Below, one piece after another: positions 35,066 to 44,182 of a stretch of DNA of 64,000 nucleotides. Position numbers and translations under genes: made by a program. The DNA comes from Citromicrobium sp. JLT1363 (GTDB lineage: Bacteria > Pseudomonadota > Alphaproteobacteria > Sphingomonadales > Sphingomonadaceae). The notes under the pieces are model-generated. The model made no database searches and was not told the origin of the DNA. It worked only from the letters and a program-made list of their open reading frames with translations. The first letter of the stretch is position 1, and each line of letters begins with the position of its first letter. The stretch is from positions 62,001-126,000 of the forward strand of contig NZ_AEUE01000007.1 in assembly GCF_000186705.1 (NCBI RefSeq), read 5' to 3'.

Positions 35066-35394
35066 CGGTAACTCCTGTGGCAAGTGATCCCGCACCAGAT
35101 GGGGGGAAAGCGCGGTTCGGTCTTGAACAAATGCGCCAGCGGCCAGCTCTTTTGCGTACACCGGTCTCCGGCCGCCCCATCGGCTTCGCACCCGCCCGCA
35201 GAGCGAAGAGGGGGCGACGCGGCCCGGCTCTCGCGGGCGATGGACGGGGTTATCATTTGCCCCTGATCCGGGCCGAAAATGGGACACCGTGTGCTTTGCG
35301 GTTGATCTTGACCCGATAGCTTCGGACACCTGCAAACCACGGCAATACTTACGTTTTCGACCCTTGGCGCAGTCCCCTATTCGGCAGGCAAAGA
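35066..35394. other. Intergenic region without a supported gene (329 bp)
   Basis: This gap separates the divergent VOC and GT2 genes. Short open frames occur on both strands, but none has a convincing start, codon bias or recognisable motif. It presumably holds both promoters. I see no convincing repeat, hairpin terminator or RNA gene in it. Confidence 0.5.
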
Positions 35395-36426
35395 ATGAGC
35401 AGGTTAGCACCGATCCGTCTCGACCAGACCCTGGCCGTGGTGATCCCCAGCTACAAGGTGCTTGCGCACGTGCTCGATGTGATCGGCCGGATCGGGTCGG
35501 AGGTCGCAATGATCTTCGTGGTCGATGATGCCTGTCCCGAGGGATCGGGCAACCATGTCGAGGAGAATTGCAGCGATCCGCGGGTCCGGGTCATCCGGCA
35601 CGCGCAGAACAAGGGCGTCGGCGGGGCAGTGATGACGGGCTATCAGGCGGCCTTGGCTGCAGGGGCGGATGTCATCGTCAAGCTGGATGGCGACGGGCAG
35701 ATGGACCCGGCCCTGATCGGGCGGATTGCCCGCCCCGTTCTGGAAGGCCGGGCCGATTACGCCAAGGGCAACCGCTTCCATTCGATCTGGAATGTGCGCA
35801 AGATGCCGGCCCTGCGCCTGTGGGGTAATGCCGCGCTGTCTTTCGTGACCAAGCTGTCCAGTGGATACTGGAGCCTCTTCGACCCGACCAACGGCTATAC
35901 CGCGATCCATGCCAGCGCTCTGGAAATGCTGGAGCCGGCCAATATCTCGGAGCGCTACTTCTTCGAAACGGACATGCTGATCAATCTCGGCAACGCGCGC
36001 GCCGTCGTCGCCGACGTGCCGATGGAAGCGGTCTATGGCGAAGAGATCAGCAACCTCAATATCCGCCGCGAATCCGGCCAGTTCCTGATCAAGCACCTGC
36101 GCGAAATGGTGAAGCGGATCTTCTACAACTACCTGTTGCGCGATTTCAGCCTTGCCTCGGTCCAGCTGCTCGCGGGCAGTGCGATGCTGTTGTTCGGCGT
36201 GGTGTTCGGCATGGTACACTGGTACGATTCGCTCGCATCGGGCCATATCGCCAGCACCGGCACCGTGATGGTCGCCGTGCTGCCGATCATCCTGGGCTTC
36301 CAGCTGCTGCTGAATTTCCTCGCCTTCGACATGGCGAACGAGCCGAAGCATCCCCTGCAACCGGCCCCGTCCCTCACCGAGCTGCTGAGTGGGACGCGCA
36401 GACGGGAGGCGACGAACGTAGCATGA
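35395..36426 (+). CDS. Family 2 glycosyltransferase with C-terminal membrane helices
   Basis: 343 aa. The GT-A domain starts LAVVIPSYKVLAHVLDVI, with the nucleotide-binding VVDDACPEG and the metal-binding DxD in KLDGDGQMDP. Two membrane helices follow at about residues 253-275 and 285-305. This is the DPM1/ArnC/GtrB type, which transfers sugar to undecaprenyl phosphate on the cytoplasmic face. It is coupled by a 4-nt overlap to gtrA and then to a GT39-like transferase, so a lipid-linked sugar pathway is inferred. Confidence 0.9.
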   Translation: MSRLAPIRLDQTLAVVIPSYKVLAHVLDVIGRIGSEVAMIFVVDDACPEGSGNHVEENCSDPRVRVIRHAQNKGVGGAVMTGYQAALAAGADVIVKLDGDGQMDPALIGRIARPVLEGRADYAKGNRFHSIWNVRKMPALRLWGNAALSFVTKLSSGYWSLFDPTNGYTAIHASALEMLEPANISERYFFETDMLINLGNARAVVADVPMEAVYGEEISNLNIRRESGQFLIKHLREMVKRIFYNYLLRDFSLASVQLLAGSAMLLFGVVFGMVHWYDSLASGHIASTGTVMVAVLPIILGFQLLLNFLAFDMANEPKHPLQPAPSLTELLSGTRRREATNVA

Positions 36427-36821
36427 CGCGCGCGCGCACCGTTACCACGCAGGCCATGCGCTACGGCATCGTCGGCGCGATCGTGGTCGCCTGCGATTAC
36501 CTCGTGTTCTCGGCGATCCTGCTGGCGGCGCCGGCGGTTTATCTGGCCGCCAATCTGGGCGGCAAGGTTGCGGGCGCTCTGCTGGGCTTCTTCCTGCACC
36601 GGCATTTCACCTTTTCGTGGGAGCAGCGCCACGGTGCGCGGCGGCAATTCGTGTCCTATTGCGCCGTGCTGCTGGGCAACATCGCGCTGTCCACCGCCTT
36701 GCTGTGGCTGCTTGTGGAGCAAGTGCAGGCCAATGCCTTCTTGGCGCGCATAGCCACCGATGCGGTGGTGATCGTGCTCGCCTTCTTGCTGTCGCGCCTG
36801 TGGGTTTACCGGGCAGCGTGA
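36423..36821 (+). CDS. GtrA-family membrane protein
   Basis: 132 aa, four predicted membrane helices with the GtrA signatures RYGIVGAIVVACDYLVFS near the start, FLHRHFTFSWE mid-protein and LSRLWVYR at the end. GtrA proteins are thought to flip undecaprenyl-phosphate-linked sugars across the inner membrane. It overlaps the GT2 gene by 4 nt and the following GT39-like gene by 1 nt, so the three are probably translated together. Confidence 0.9.
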   Translation: MTRARTVTTQAMRYGIVGAIVVACDYLVFSAILLAAPAVYLAANLGGKVAGALLGFFLHRHFTFSWEQRHGARRQFVSYCAVLLGNIALSTALLWLLVEQVQANAFLARIATDAVVIVLAFLLSRLWVYRAA

Positions 36822-38350
36822 TGCAGCGGGCTCTGGACTGGATCGCCAAAGGGCACCGCGGCCTCTGGCTTGCGCTGACCATTTTCGCGCTGTGCCTGGC
36901 GCTGGGCTGGGTGGGGTTCATCGCCTCCGACGATGCGACCTATGTCGTGGGTGCCTATGGCTGGCTGGAGCAGTTTCCCTTCGTTGGCGGACATGGGACG
37001 ATCCGCTATCCGCTGACCATCCCCATCGCGCTGTCCTTCCTTGTCTTTGGCGAGGGCGAGGTGGCCGCGATCCTGCCGTCTCTCGCCTATCTGCTGGTTT
37101 TCCTGTTCTTCACCTGGCGTGTGCTGTGCGGGGTGGCCGGGCGACTGGCGGCCTTTGTCGCCCTGCTGCTGGTGGTCACCTGCCCGCTGATCGCCGTAGA
37201 GGCCTCGATCGCGAGCATCGATATTCCCGAAATGACGCTGTTGATGGGCGGGCTGTTCGTTCTGTGGCGCTGCCTCGAGACCGGGCCGGATGCGCGGCGG
37301 CTGTTCCTGGTCGGTGCGCTGGTAGGGGTGGCGTTTCTGGCGCGGGAAACCGCGATCTTCTCGGTCCCCTTCTTTGCCCTGCTGTTCCTCGCCGGGCATC
37401 GCTTCTCGCGCTGGCATTACCTCTGGATCGCGGCAGGCTTCCTCGCGGTGTGGAGCCTGGAGCTCGTCTATCTGGGCATCATGACCGGCGATCCCCTGTA
37501 TCGCTTCAACATCGCGCTCCATCACGATGCGACGATCGATCGCACGATCGACCTTGCAGGCAATGTGCTGGTGCACCCGCTGATCGACCCGGTGCTGGTC
37601 CTGTTCATCAACCAGGAATTCATGGCGCTGATGCTGTTTGCCGTGCCGTTTACGGCATGGCTCTGCTTCGGGGCCTCGATCGAGCCGCGCCTGCGCCACC
37701 TTGCGCGTATCCTGGCGCTGTTCGGCCTGTGCTGGTGGATCTGCGTGGGCGCCGTGCAGAACCTGCTGCCGCTCAACCCGCGCTATTTCATGGTAACGTC
37801 GACCATCGCCTGCCTGCTGACGGGGATCGGTGTGGCGCGGCTGCTGGGCAGCCAGACGCAACGTCTGCGCCTGATCGGCCTGGGCGCGCTGGCGATCCTT
37901 CTTTCCACCAATGCGCTGGGCATTCTGGTCGAGAACAAGAACCCGATTTTCGGAGAGCGGCAACTGGTGCAGGCGCTGAGCGACAGGCCGGGGCTGACCG
38001 TTCATACCGATCCGATGACGCTGTACCGGGCGGAATACCTCCTGCGCTGGTCCGGCACCACCGCGCGCGCCGTGGCAGAGCCGCCGCGTGACGGCGACTT
38101 CTACTATTACAATCCCGCGCGCTCGGCCGAGGCGAATGCCCACATGACGGCCGCGCAGCAGCCGGACTACCAGCCGCAAGCCGGCTGGCAGCTGGTCGCC
38201 GCCTACGAGCCCGAACCGGATGCCATGGTACGTCTGCTTATGATGACGGGGGCAGATGCAGCGATCCCGGAGCCGATCTGGCAAAAGCTGCGCTACCGCC
38301 ACGAGCCGACCCATCTGTACCGCGTCGGCGCCGAGCCTGCTCGTGATTGA
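36821..38350 (+). CDS. GT39/ArnT-like membrane glycosyltransferase
   Basis: 509 aa from ATG 36821. About ten membrane helices are predicted, with a periplasmic first loop carrying Asp-Asp (ASDDATYVVGAY), the typical acidic catalytic position of GT-C enzymes, then GHGTIRYPLTIP and GVAFLARETAIFS. The soluble C-terminal part (about residues 390-509) is Tyr- and Pro-rich. It would transfer a lipid-linked sugar to an envelope acceptor. The acceptor and sugar are unknown. Confidence 0.85.
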   Translation: MQRALDWIAKGHRGLWLALTIFALCLALGWVGFIASDDATYVVGAYGWLEQFPFVGGHGTIRYPLTIPIALSFLVFGEGEVAAILPSLAYLLVFLFFTWRVLCGVAGRLAAFVALLLVVTCPLIAVEASIASIDIPEMTLLMGGLFVLWRCLETGPDARRLFLVGALVGVAFLARETAIFSVPFFALLFLAGHRFSRWHYLWIAAGFLAVWSLELVYLGIMTGDPLYRFNIALHHDATIDRTIDLAGNVLVHPLIDPVLVLFINQEFMALMLFAVPFTAWLCFGASIEPRLRHLARILALFGLCWWICVGAVQNLLPLNPRYFMVTSTIACLLTGIGVARLLGSQTQRLRLIGLGALAILLSTNALGILVENKNPIFGERQLVQALSDRPGLTVHTDPMTLYRAEYLLRWSGTTARAVAEPPRDGDFYYYNPARSAEANAHMTAAQQPDYQPQAGWQLVAAYEPEPDAMVRLLMMTGADAAIPEPIWQKLRYRHEPTHLYRVGAEPARD

Positions 38351-38696
38351 GGGCTGCCGCCGGGCCCGCCATCCGACTCGCCAACAATTACAAAGCTGGG
38401 CGCACAATGCCGAAAGATGCCCGGCTCGATAGAGAGTGCCGGTTGCAAGCGGGTGCTGGCGTGTTGGCTTCTCTTCCCGGCGCACTGGAAATGGCCTGAT
38501 TCCGGCTCGCAGGCCGGGGTGCCAATTGGGCACCAGGCGCCTGTCCTACTTCGTGCGTTCGCTCTAGGATGTCGGCCATGCGCAGCGCACCACTCCTCCA
38601 CCTGAAATTTCGCGCTCGCTCCTCCCGCCACTTTTTGACCCCAGGACTGTGTGTCAGGTGTGTCAGGAACCCGACAGAGCGGCTAGGTAAGGGCGC
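38351..38696. other. Intergenic region without a supported gene (346 bp)
   Basis: This lies between the GT39-like gene and folP. Short open frames on both strands lack coding character. The visible features are an AT-rich TTTTTGACC stretch about 65 nt before folP, which may be a -35 region, and a tandem 9-bp repeat at 38650-38667. No tRNA, terminator with T-run or regulatory RNA is evident. Confidence 0.45.
38650..38667 (+). repeat. Tandem 9-bp repeat upstream of folP
   Basis: TGTGTCAGG occurs twice head to tail, 30 nt before the folP ATG. It may be part of a promoter or operator, or a chance short repeat. Confidence 0.6.
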
Positions 38697-39809
38697 ATGA
38701 GCGAGACAGTCTACATCCGCCCGATCGGCTTCGCGCCGGGTCCGCAGAGCGAGGAGGGCGATGCGATCCGGCTCGCCGGGGGGCTCGTCTATGCCAGCCG
38801 CTTTGCGGTGACCTGCCGCCGCGATGGCGAAGTGGTCGAACGCTGGCGTGCTTCGCCCGCAACCATCGCGCAGGTGCTCGGGCAATTGCCCGACAGCGTC
38901 GCCGCCGATGCTGAAACGCAGTGGACCAACCTGCGCATGGCGCACCCGGCGCTGGAGCTGGGTGCGCGAACCGTGCGCCTCGACCAGCCGCAGGTGATGG
39001 GCATCCTCAATGTGACGCCCGACAGCTTCTCCGACGGCGGCAAGCATGTGGGCGATCCAGCGGGCACGCGCGATGCGATCGCGGCGATGGTCGAGGCGGG
39101 CGCGGCGATCATCGACATTGGCGGCGAGAGTACGCGGCCCAATGCCGAGGCCGTGTGGGAGGAAGAGGAGATCCGCCGCGTCGTCCCCGCAGTCGAAGCC
39201 GCTGCCAGCATGGGCGCGGCGGTCAGCATCGACACGCGCCGCGCGGGTACTATGGAGGCGGCGCTGCAGGCGGGGGCGGGGATCGTCAACGATGTCTCCG
39301 CGCTGCGCTACGACCCGCGCTCCGCCGAACTGGTGGCGAAGACCGGCTGCCCGGTGGTGCTGATGCACGCGCCGGGATCGGGCAACGACCTGCATGAGGG
39401 CGGGAGCTACGAAAGCGTGGTGTTCGATGTGTTCGACGCGCTTCGCGAACGGCGCGATGCGGCAGTCGCGGCGGGGATCGCGCGGGAGAAAATCCTGCTC
39501 GATCCGGGCCTCGGTTTCGGCAAGTCGCTGTCCGACAATCTCGCGCTGATCAACGCGCTGCCGCTGTTCCATGCGCTCGGCCAGCCGATCCTGTTCGGCG
39601 CGAGCCGCAAGCGGATGATCGGCGCGCTGAGCAAGGAGGCGGCGGCCGATGCGCGGCTGGGCGGCAGCATCGCGCTCGCGCTCGCGGCGATGGATGCGGG
39701 CGCACAGCTGCTGCGCGTCCACGACGTGCCCGAAACGGTGCAGGCGCGCGACGTATGGCGCGGCCTGCGCGATGCGGCGCTTACCGATTTCGCGGACCTG
39801 CCTGGATGA
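38697..39809 (+). CDS. folP: Dihydropteroate synthase with N-terminal extension
   Basis: 370 aa. The catalytic barrel begins near residue 97: MGILNVTPDSFSDGG (Asn105), DIGGESTRP, SIDTRRAGTMEAAL, VNDVSALRYD and ILLDPGLGFGKSLSDN, all intact. The enzyme joins p-aminobenzoate to the pterin pyrophosphate in folate synthesis. Residues 1-96 are an extra domain absent from E. coli FolP; similar extensions are found in sphingomonads as I recall. It overlaps the next acyltransferase gene by 4 nt. Confidence 0.93.
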   Translation: MSETVYIRPIGFAPGPQSEEGDAIRLAGGLVYASRFAVTCRRDGEVVERWRASPATIAQVLGQLPDSVAADAETQWTNLRMAHPALELGARTVRLDQPQVMGILNVTPDSFSDGGKHVGDPAGTRDAIAAMVEAGAAIIDIGGESTRPNAEAVWEEEEIRRVVPAVEAAASMGAAVSIDTRRAGTMEAALQAGAGIVNDVSALRYDPRSAELVAKTGCPVVLMHAPGSGNDLHEGGSYESVVFDVFDALRERRDAAVAAGIAREKILLDPGLGFGKSLSDNLALINALPLFHALGQPILFGASRKRMIGALSKEAAADARLGGSIALALAAMDAGAQLLRVHDVPETVQARDVWRGLRDAALTDFADLPG

Positions 39810-41752
39810 CGGCAGAAACACCTGCGGCGAACAAGCTGGGGCATGGGAAGTACCGCCGCGATCTGGACGGATTGCGCGGCATTTCGATGCTCTGGATTCT
39901 GATCTATCACAATTTCCCGAGCGTGATGCCCAACGGCTATCTCGCGATCGACATGTTCTTCATCGTCTCGGGCCTGCTGATCACGCGTATCGTGATCGAC
40001 CAGATCGATGGCGGACGGTTCAGCTTCCGCAACTTCTTCGAGAGACGGATTCGCCGCATCCTTCCGGCCCTGCTCGTCGCATTGCTGGCAACCCTGGTGG
40101 CCGGCGCCGCGATCCTGATGCGCTTCGAATACGAACAATTGGCGCGCCATTTCCTGGCCAGCGTGCTGTTCTTCCAGAACTTTCAACTGATGGGCGAGGC
40201 GGGCTACTTCGACCACGCTTCGATCTACAAGCCGCTTCGCCACGTCTGGTCGCTGGCGGTCGAAGAGCAGTTCTACTTCGTTTGGCCCGCCGTTCTGGTG
40301 CTCGGCTTCCGCTTCGCGATCAGTCGCGCCTGGCTGACCGCAATCCTGGTCGCGGGTTCGTTCCTGTACGCGCAACTGGCTTTCGATGCGCTATCCGAGA
40401 GTTACTATTCCCCCTTTGCGCGCGCCTGGGAATTGCTGTCGGGCGGGCTCGCCGCGATCATCCTCAATCGCGTCGGATGGACCTATTTCTACAAATGGGG
40501 TCCGTGGCTTGCCGCGCTGGGGATCGGCTTGATGGCCATTTCGATGCTGATGCCGCTTGCGGTGCTGGATTTTGCGACCTGGACACCGCTGATACCGGTG
40601 GTCGGTACGCTGCTCGTCATCCTTGGTGGCGAGACCAACTGGATGAGCCGCATCCTGATCCAGAACCGGCTGGTCGTGTCGACCGGCCTGATCAGTTACT
40701 CGCTCTACCTGTGGCACTGGCCGATCCTGTCCTTCGCGACCATCGTCTATGACGCCATGCCGCCACACGCGTTGCGCGTTGCGGGAATCGCCCTTTCGTT
40801 CCTCATCGCATGGGCAAGCTGGCGTTTCATCGAAGAGCCGGCGCGCAAGGTCTGGTCGTTCCGCAAATTGTGCTTCCTCCTGGCGTCTATTCTGGTGGCA
40901 TCGGCGGCCGTGATCGCCTTGGTCCTGCTCCGCCCCCTATCGGCGGAAGAGCGGCGCGACGACCGGGTCAACGATCTGATCGCGGGATGGCACTGGGATT
41001 ATTCCGAGAATGAGATCTGCCGGGAAGCGTTCGGCGATGAAGCCGATACCTTCTGCTATCAGTCGCGCGCAGGCGCGGCCGAGATCATGCTGATCGGGGA
41101 CAGCCTGGCCAACCATCTGACCCCCGGCATCATCGACCAGCCGCGCTTCGAGGGCGCGAACGTCCTTTCCATCGGGAGGTGCCGGTTGGTTGCGTGGACA
41201 AGCGCCGAACCTTCGCAGTGCGAGCTTCAGGATCGCGTTCTGGCAGCCAGCGACAAGGTGGATCTGGTGATCGTCGGGGAGGCCTGGCCTGCGATCGATG
41301 AACAGGGGCGCTTCGATTTCAAATCAAGGTCGGTACGCGTCGCGGACCCTCATGGCGTGCGTTTTCGCAAGGATTTGCTCGCGCGCCTCCGGTCTTTCGC
41401 AAGGCCCGGACGGCGGATCGTGGTTGTCGGCCCGAAGCCCGAACTCGGTTACGACGTTAGGCGGTGTTTCGGCCGGCCGCTCGTCGCGCCGAGCGAGACC
41501 TGCCGTCTCACGGCGAGGCAGGTCGAAGGCGGGAGCACGCAGAGGGTTCGCGCGATGCTGAAGGAGGTGGTCGACCAGGTCCCCGGTGCCATTCTTGTCG
41601 ATCCCGCACCGCTGTTCTGCGATGCGAACGGCTGCGACTATGTGAGCCGCGAAGGCTTGCCCTATATGCGCGATAACGTGCATTTCTCGACATTAGGCAG
41701 CGATCGTGTCGCGGGCCTCATCGCGCAAGAACTTGCCCGAAATGATCGGTGA
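39806..41752 (+). CDS. OafA/YrhL-type acyltransferase with fused SGNH domain
   Basis: 648 aa from ATG 39806. The membrane acyltransferase-3 domain (about residues 15-385, ten helices) has RRDLDGLRGISML, the catalytic His35 and FIVSGLLITRI. The periplasmic SGNH-like domain (about 415-648) has LIGDSLANH with the nucleophile serine and a closing DNVHFSTLGSDRV with the Asp-x-x-His pair. Such fusions O-acetylate LPS, capsule or exopolysaccharide. Coupling to folP looks like packing only; the neighbouring glycosylation cassette suggests the same surface glycan as acceptor. Confidence 0.9.
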   Translation: MTAETPAANKLGHGKYRRDLDGLRGISMLWILIYHNFPSVMPNGYLAIDMFFIVSGLLITRIVIDQIDGGRFSFRNFFERRIRRILPALLVALLATLVAGAAILMRFEYEQLARHFLASVLFFQNFQLMGEAGYFDHASIYKPLRHVWSLAVEEQFYFVWPAVLVLGFRFAISRAWLTAILVAGSFLYAQLAFDALSESYYSPFARAWELLSGGLAAIILNRVGWTYFYKWGPWLAALGIGLMAISMLMPLAVLDFATWTPLIPVVGTLLVILGGETNWMSRILIQNRLVVSTGLISYSLYLWHWPILSFATIVYDAMPPHALRVAGIALSFLIAWASWRFIEEPARKVWSFRKLCFLLASILVASAAVIALVLLRPLSAEERRDDRVNDLIAGWHWDYSENEICREAFGDEADTFCYQSRAGAAEIMLIGDSLANHLTPGIIDQPRFEGANVLSIGRCRLVAWTSAEPSQCELQDRVLAASDKVDLVIVGEAWPAIDEQGRFDFKSRSVRVADPHGVRFRKDLLARLRSFARPGRRIVVVGPKPELGYDVRRCFGRPLVAPSETCRLTARQVEGGSTQRVRAMLKEVVDQVPGAILVDPAPLFCDANGCDYVSREGLPYMRDNVHFSTLGSDRVAGLIAQELARNDR

Positions 41753-41787
41753 TGAGGAGTTAGGTGCCTTCGCACGCCGAACCGGCT

Positions 41788-42546
41788 CTAGAGCGTGTAG
41801 CCGCCGTCGCTGGTAAGTACGGTGCCGGTGACGTTGGCAGAGGCATCGGACAGGAGGTAGCCGATATCGCGGGCAAGCTCGTCCGCCGTGGCGAAACGCC
41901 CGCGCGGGGTGGTCTTGCCCATCTGCGCGATCACCGCCTCGCGCCCGGGTTGGGCGAACTGGGCCTGAAGGTCGGGCGAGTTCCAGATCGCGGTGTCCAC
42001 GCCGCCCGGCGCGATGGCGTTGACGCGGATGGAGTGCTGGGAGTTCTCCGCCGCCGCGATCCGCGCCATGTGGGCGACCGCCGCCTTGGAAACGCCATAG
42101 GCGCCGATCCCGGGGACGGGCTTGAGCCCGGTAACGGATGCAGTGACGACGACACTGCCGCCGCTGCCCTTGCGCATCGCGTTGAGCGCGGTGCGCAGGG
42201 TGAGGAAGGCACCGTCGAGGTTGATCGCCATGACCTGGCGCCACTCGGCGAAGTCAAGCTCGGCGATCGTGCCGCCGGTCCCGACGCCTGCGTTGACCAC
42301 GGCGTGATCCAGCCGGTCGAGCCTGGTTTCGAGGCCTTGCCAGAAACCCTCGTCGGCAACGTCGGCCTCGTGCGTTTCGACGTCGCAGGACAGAGCGAGC
42401 TTGCCCAGGCCCTCGCCATCGCGGTCGATCAGGATGAGGCGTTCGATGCCCTGCCGGTCCAACCAGCGGGCGCAGGCGGCACCTATGCCGGATGCCGCGC
42501 CGGTGATCAGAGCGGTGCGGCTCGCAAAATCGTATCCCTCGGTCAT
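41788..42546 (-). CDS. Short-chain dehydrogenase/reductase (FabG-like)
   Basis: 252 aa from ATG 42546. ALITGAASGIGAACA is the cofactor site, VNAGVGTGG replaces the more usual NNAG, and YGVSKAAVAHMAR gives the catalytic Tyr and Lys. The ending NVTGTVLTSDGGYTL is typical of classical SDRs. Asp at the end of the second strand (LIDRDGEG) favours NAD(H). The substrate is unknown. It follows the NtrC-like gene by 19 nt on the same strand and may be cotranscribed with it. Confidence 0.87.
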   Translation of the reverse strand: MTEGYDFASRTALITGAASGIGAACARWLDRQGIERLILIDRDGEGLGKLALSCDVETHEADVADEGFWQGLETRLDRLDHAVVNAGVGTGGTIAELDFAEWRQVMAINLDGAFLTLRTALNAMRKGSGGSVVVTASVTGLKPVPGIGAYGVSKAAVAHMARIAAAENSQHSIRVNAIAPGGVDTAIWNSPDLQAQFAQPGREAVIAQMGKTTPRGRFATADELARDIGYLLSDASANVTGTVLTSDGGYTL

Positions 42547-42565
42547 CACCGAGGCGCTACGGCGG

Positions 42566-43984
42566 TTAGGCGGCGTTGTCGATCCCGAGGTCGGAGAGCT
42601 TGCGGTACAGCGTCGAGCGCCCGATGCCGAGACGGCGGGCAACCTCGGTCATGCGGCCGCGATAGTGCCCGATGGCAAGGCGGATCACATCGGCCTCGAT
42701 CTCCTCGAGCGGGCGCAGGTTGCCGTCTTCGGTATAGAGCATCACGCCCACGGCTTCCTGCACGTGATGGCTGCCTTCGGCCTGTTCGCCGATCAGTTCG
42801 GACAGCTGCGGGAAGTCGCTCGCGGTGAGCATCTCCGCCTCGCAGAACACCGCCGCGCGGAACAGCACCGCCTGCAGCTGGCGGACGTTGCCCGGCCAGT
42901 CGAAGGCGCACAGCAGGTGGAGTGCGCTGTCGGCTAGGCTGAGGTGGCGCAGCCCCGGCTCGTCGCCGATGCGGGCGAGGAAGTGGCGGGCCAGCGCGGG
43001 AATGTCGCCGGCGCGTTCGCGCAGCGGCGGCAGCGTGATGCGCGTCGCGGATATCGCGGCGAGCAGATCCTGGTCGAACTGGCCCTTCGCCGCGAGTTCG
43101 GAAAGCGGGCGGTTGCTGGCGGAAAGCAGCCGCGTGTCGATCCGGAAGCCATGCGCTGCGCCGATCGGGCGGACGATGCCGTCGTTCAGTGTCGCGGCAA
43201 GCCGGGCCTGCTGGTCCGCGGAAAGGCGGTCTATCTCGTCGAGGATAAGCGTGCCGGTGTCGCAATGCTGGAGCGCACCCATCTGGCTTTCGAAGGCACC
43301 GGCGAAGGCGCCTTTCTCGTGCCCGAACAGTGCAGATTCGATCGAATTGACCGGCACGCCCGCCACGTTGACGAGGCGGAAGGGGCCGCGAGCCCGGGGG
43401 CTGGTCGCATGGATTGCGCGCAGCAGCATTTCCTTGCCCGTGCCGCTTTCGCCTTCGATCAGCACGTGGCTGTGCGCGCGGGCGGCCTTGGCGGCGCGGG
43501 CCAGCGCGATGCGGAAAGCCGGATCGGTGCCGATCATGGCATCGAAATCGAGCACGGCGGGCATCTTCTCGGTCAGCGGCTGCAGCTCGTTTCGCGGCGC
43601 CTCCACGCGGGTTGCGGCGCGAAGGGCGCGCATCAGCCGCTCCGGCGCGACGGGCTTGATCAGGTAGTCGGTCGCTCCGGCGCGCATTGCTTCCACCGCG
43701 AGCAGCGGGCTGGCGCTGGTGGTCAGCATCAGGATCGGCAGGGCGGGGCGGCGCTGCTTCAATTCGGCGATCAGATCGCACGCGGCATCGCCCGGCACCC
43801 ACTGGTCGAGGATGATGGCGGACAATTGCATGCCCTGCCGCGTGCCGAGCGTGGCGATGGCGGTCTCCGCGTCCTTCACGACCACGGTTCGCCAGCCTTC
43901 GCGGGCAGCCAGAGCGGTGACGAGGCGGCTTTGCGCCGGCTCGTCATCGATCAGCATCAGCAAACGTTCTTCCTGTTCGGCCAT
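42566..43984 (-). CDS. NtrC-family regulator with degenerate activation residues
   Basis: 472 aa. Receiver domain: LIDDE, phospho-acceptor Asp60 (IILDQWVPGD), Lys110. AAA+ domain: Walker A GESGTGKE (178-185) and Walker B LILDEID (Asp249, Glu250) are intact, but the sigma-54-contact loop is GAFAGA (225-230, Ala228 for Thr), and the two arginines matching NtrC Arg294/Arg299 are Asp304 and Ala310 (FDQDLLAAI for FREDLFHRL). The Fis-type HTH (MTEVARRLGIGRSTLYRKL) is intact. DNA binding and phosphorylation look possible; classical sigma-54 activation does not. No partner kinase is adjacent. Confidence 0.88.
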   Translation of the reverse strand: MAEQEERLLMLIDDEPAQSRLVTALAAREGWRTVVVKDAETAIATLGTRQGMQLSAIILDQWVPGDAACDLIAELKQRRPALPILMLTTSASPLLAVEAMRAGATDYLIKPVAPERLMRALRAATRVEAPRNELQPLTEKMPAVLDFDAMIGTDPAFRIALARAAKAARAHSHVLIEGESGTGKEMLLRAIHATSPRARGPFRLVNVAGVPVNSIESALFGHEKGAFAGAFESQMGALQHCDTGTLILDEIDRLSADQQARLAATLNDGIVRPIGAAHGFRIDTRLLSASNRPLSELAAKGQFDQDLLAAISATRITLPPLRERAGDIPALARHFLARIGDEPGLRHLSLADSALHLLCAFDWPGNVRQLQAVLFRAAVFCEAEMLTASDFPQLSELIGEQAEGSHHVQEAVGVMLYTEDGNLRPLEEIEADVIRLAIGHYRGRMTEVARRLGIGRSTLYRKLSDLGIDNAA

Positions 43985-44182
43985 GATCCCCCGCCAACCA
44001 TTCGCATGGGAACCGTCCCATTGCGGTGCAGGCGGTTGCTCTACGGCATGTCGGTAAAGACCAGCTTAAGGCTACTTTATGCGGTCTGCGGGGGAGGGGC
44101 GGCCAGCAATAGCTTGAGAATGACAGGGCGCGGCGATAGACCGCTGACGCACAGACCATCCCGAACGGAGTATTCGCCAGCC

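Noticed and set aside
35077-35319. Short frames in the VOC-GT2 gap
   Set aside because: They have no convincing start, codon bias or motif; most likely promoter DNA.
38388-38640. Minus-strand frames in the gap before folP
   Set aside because: They extend only as antisense frames of folP, with low-complexity sequence and no ribosome site.
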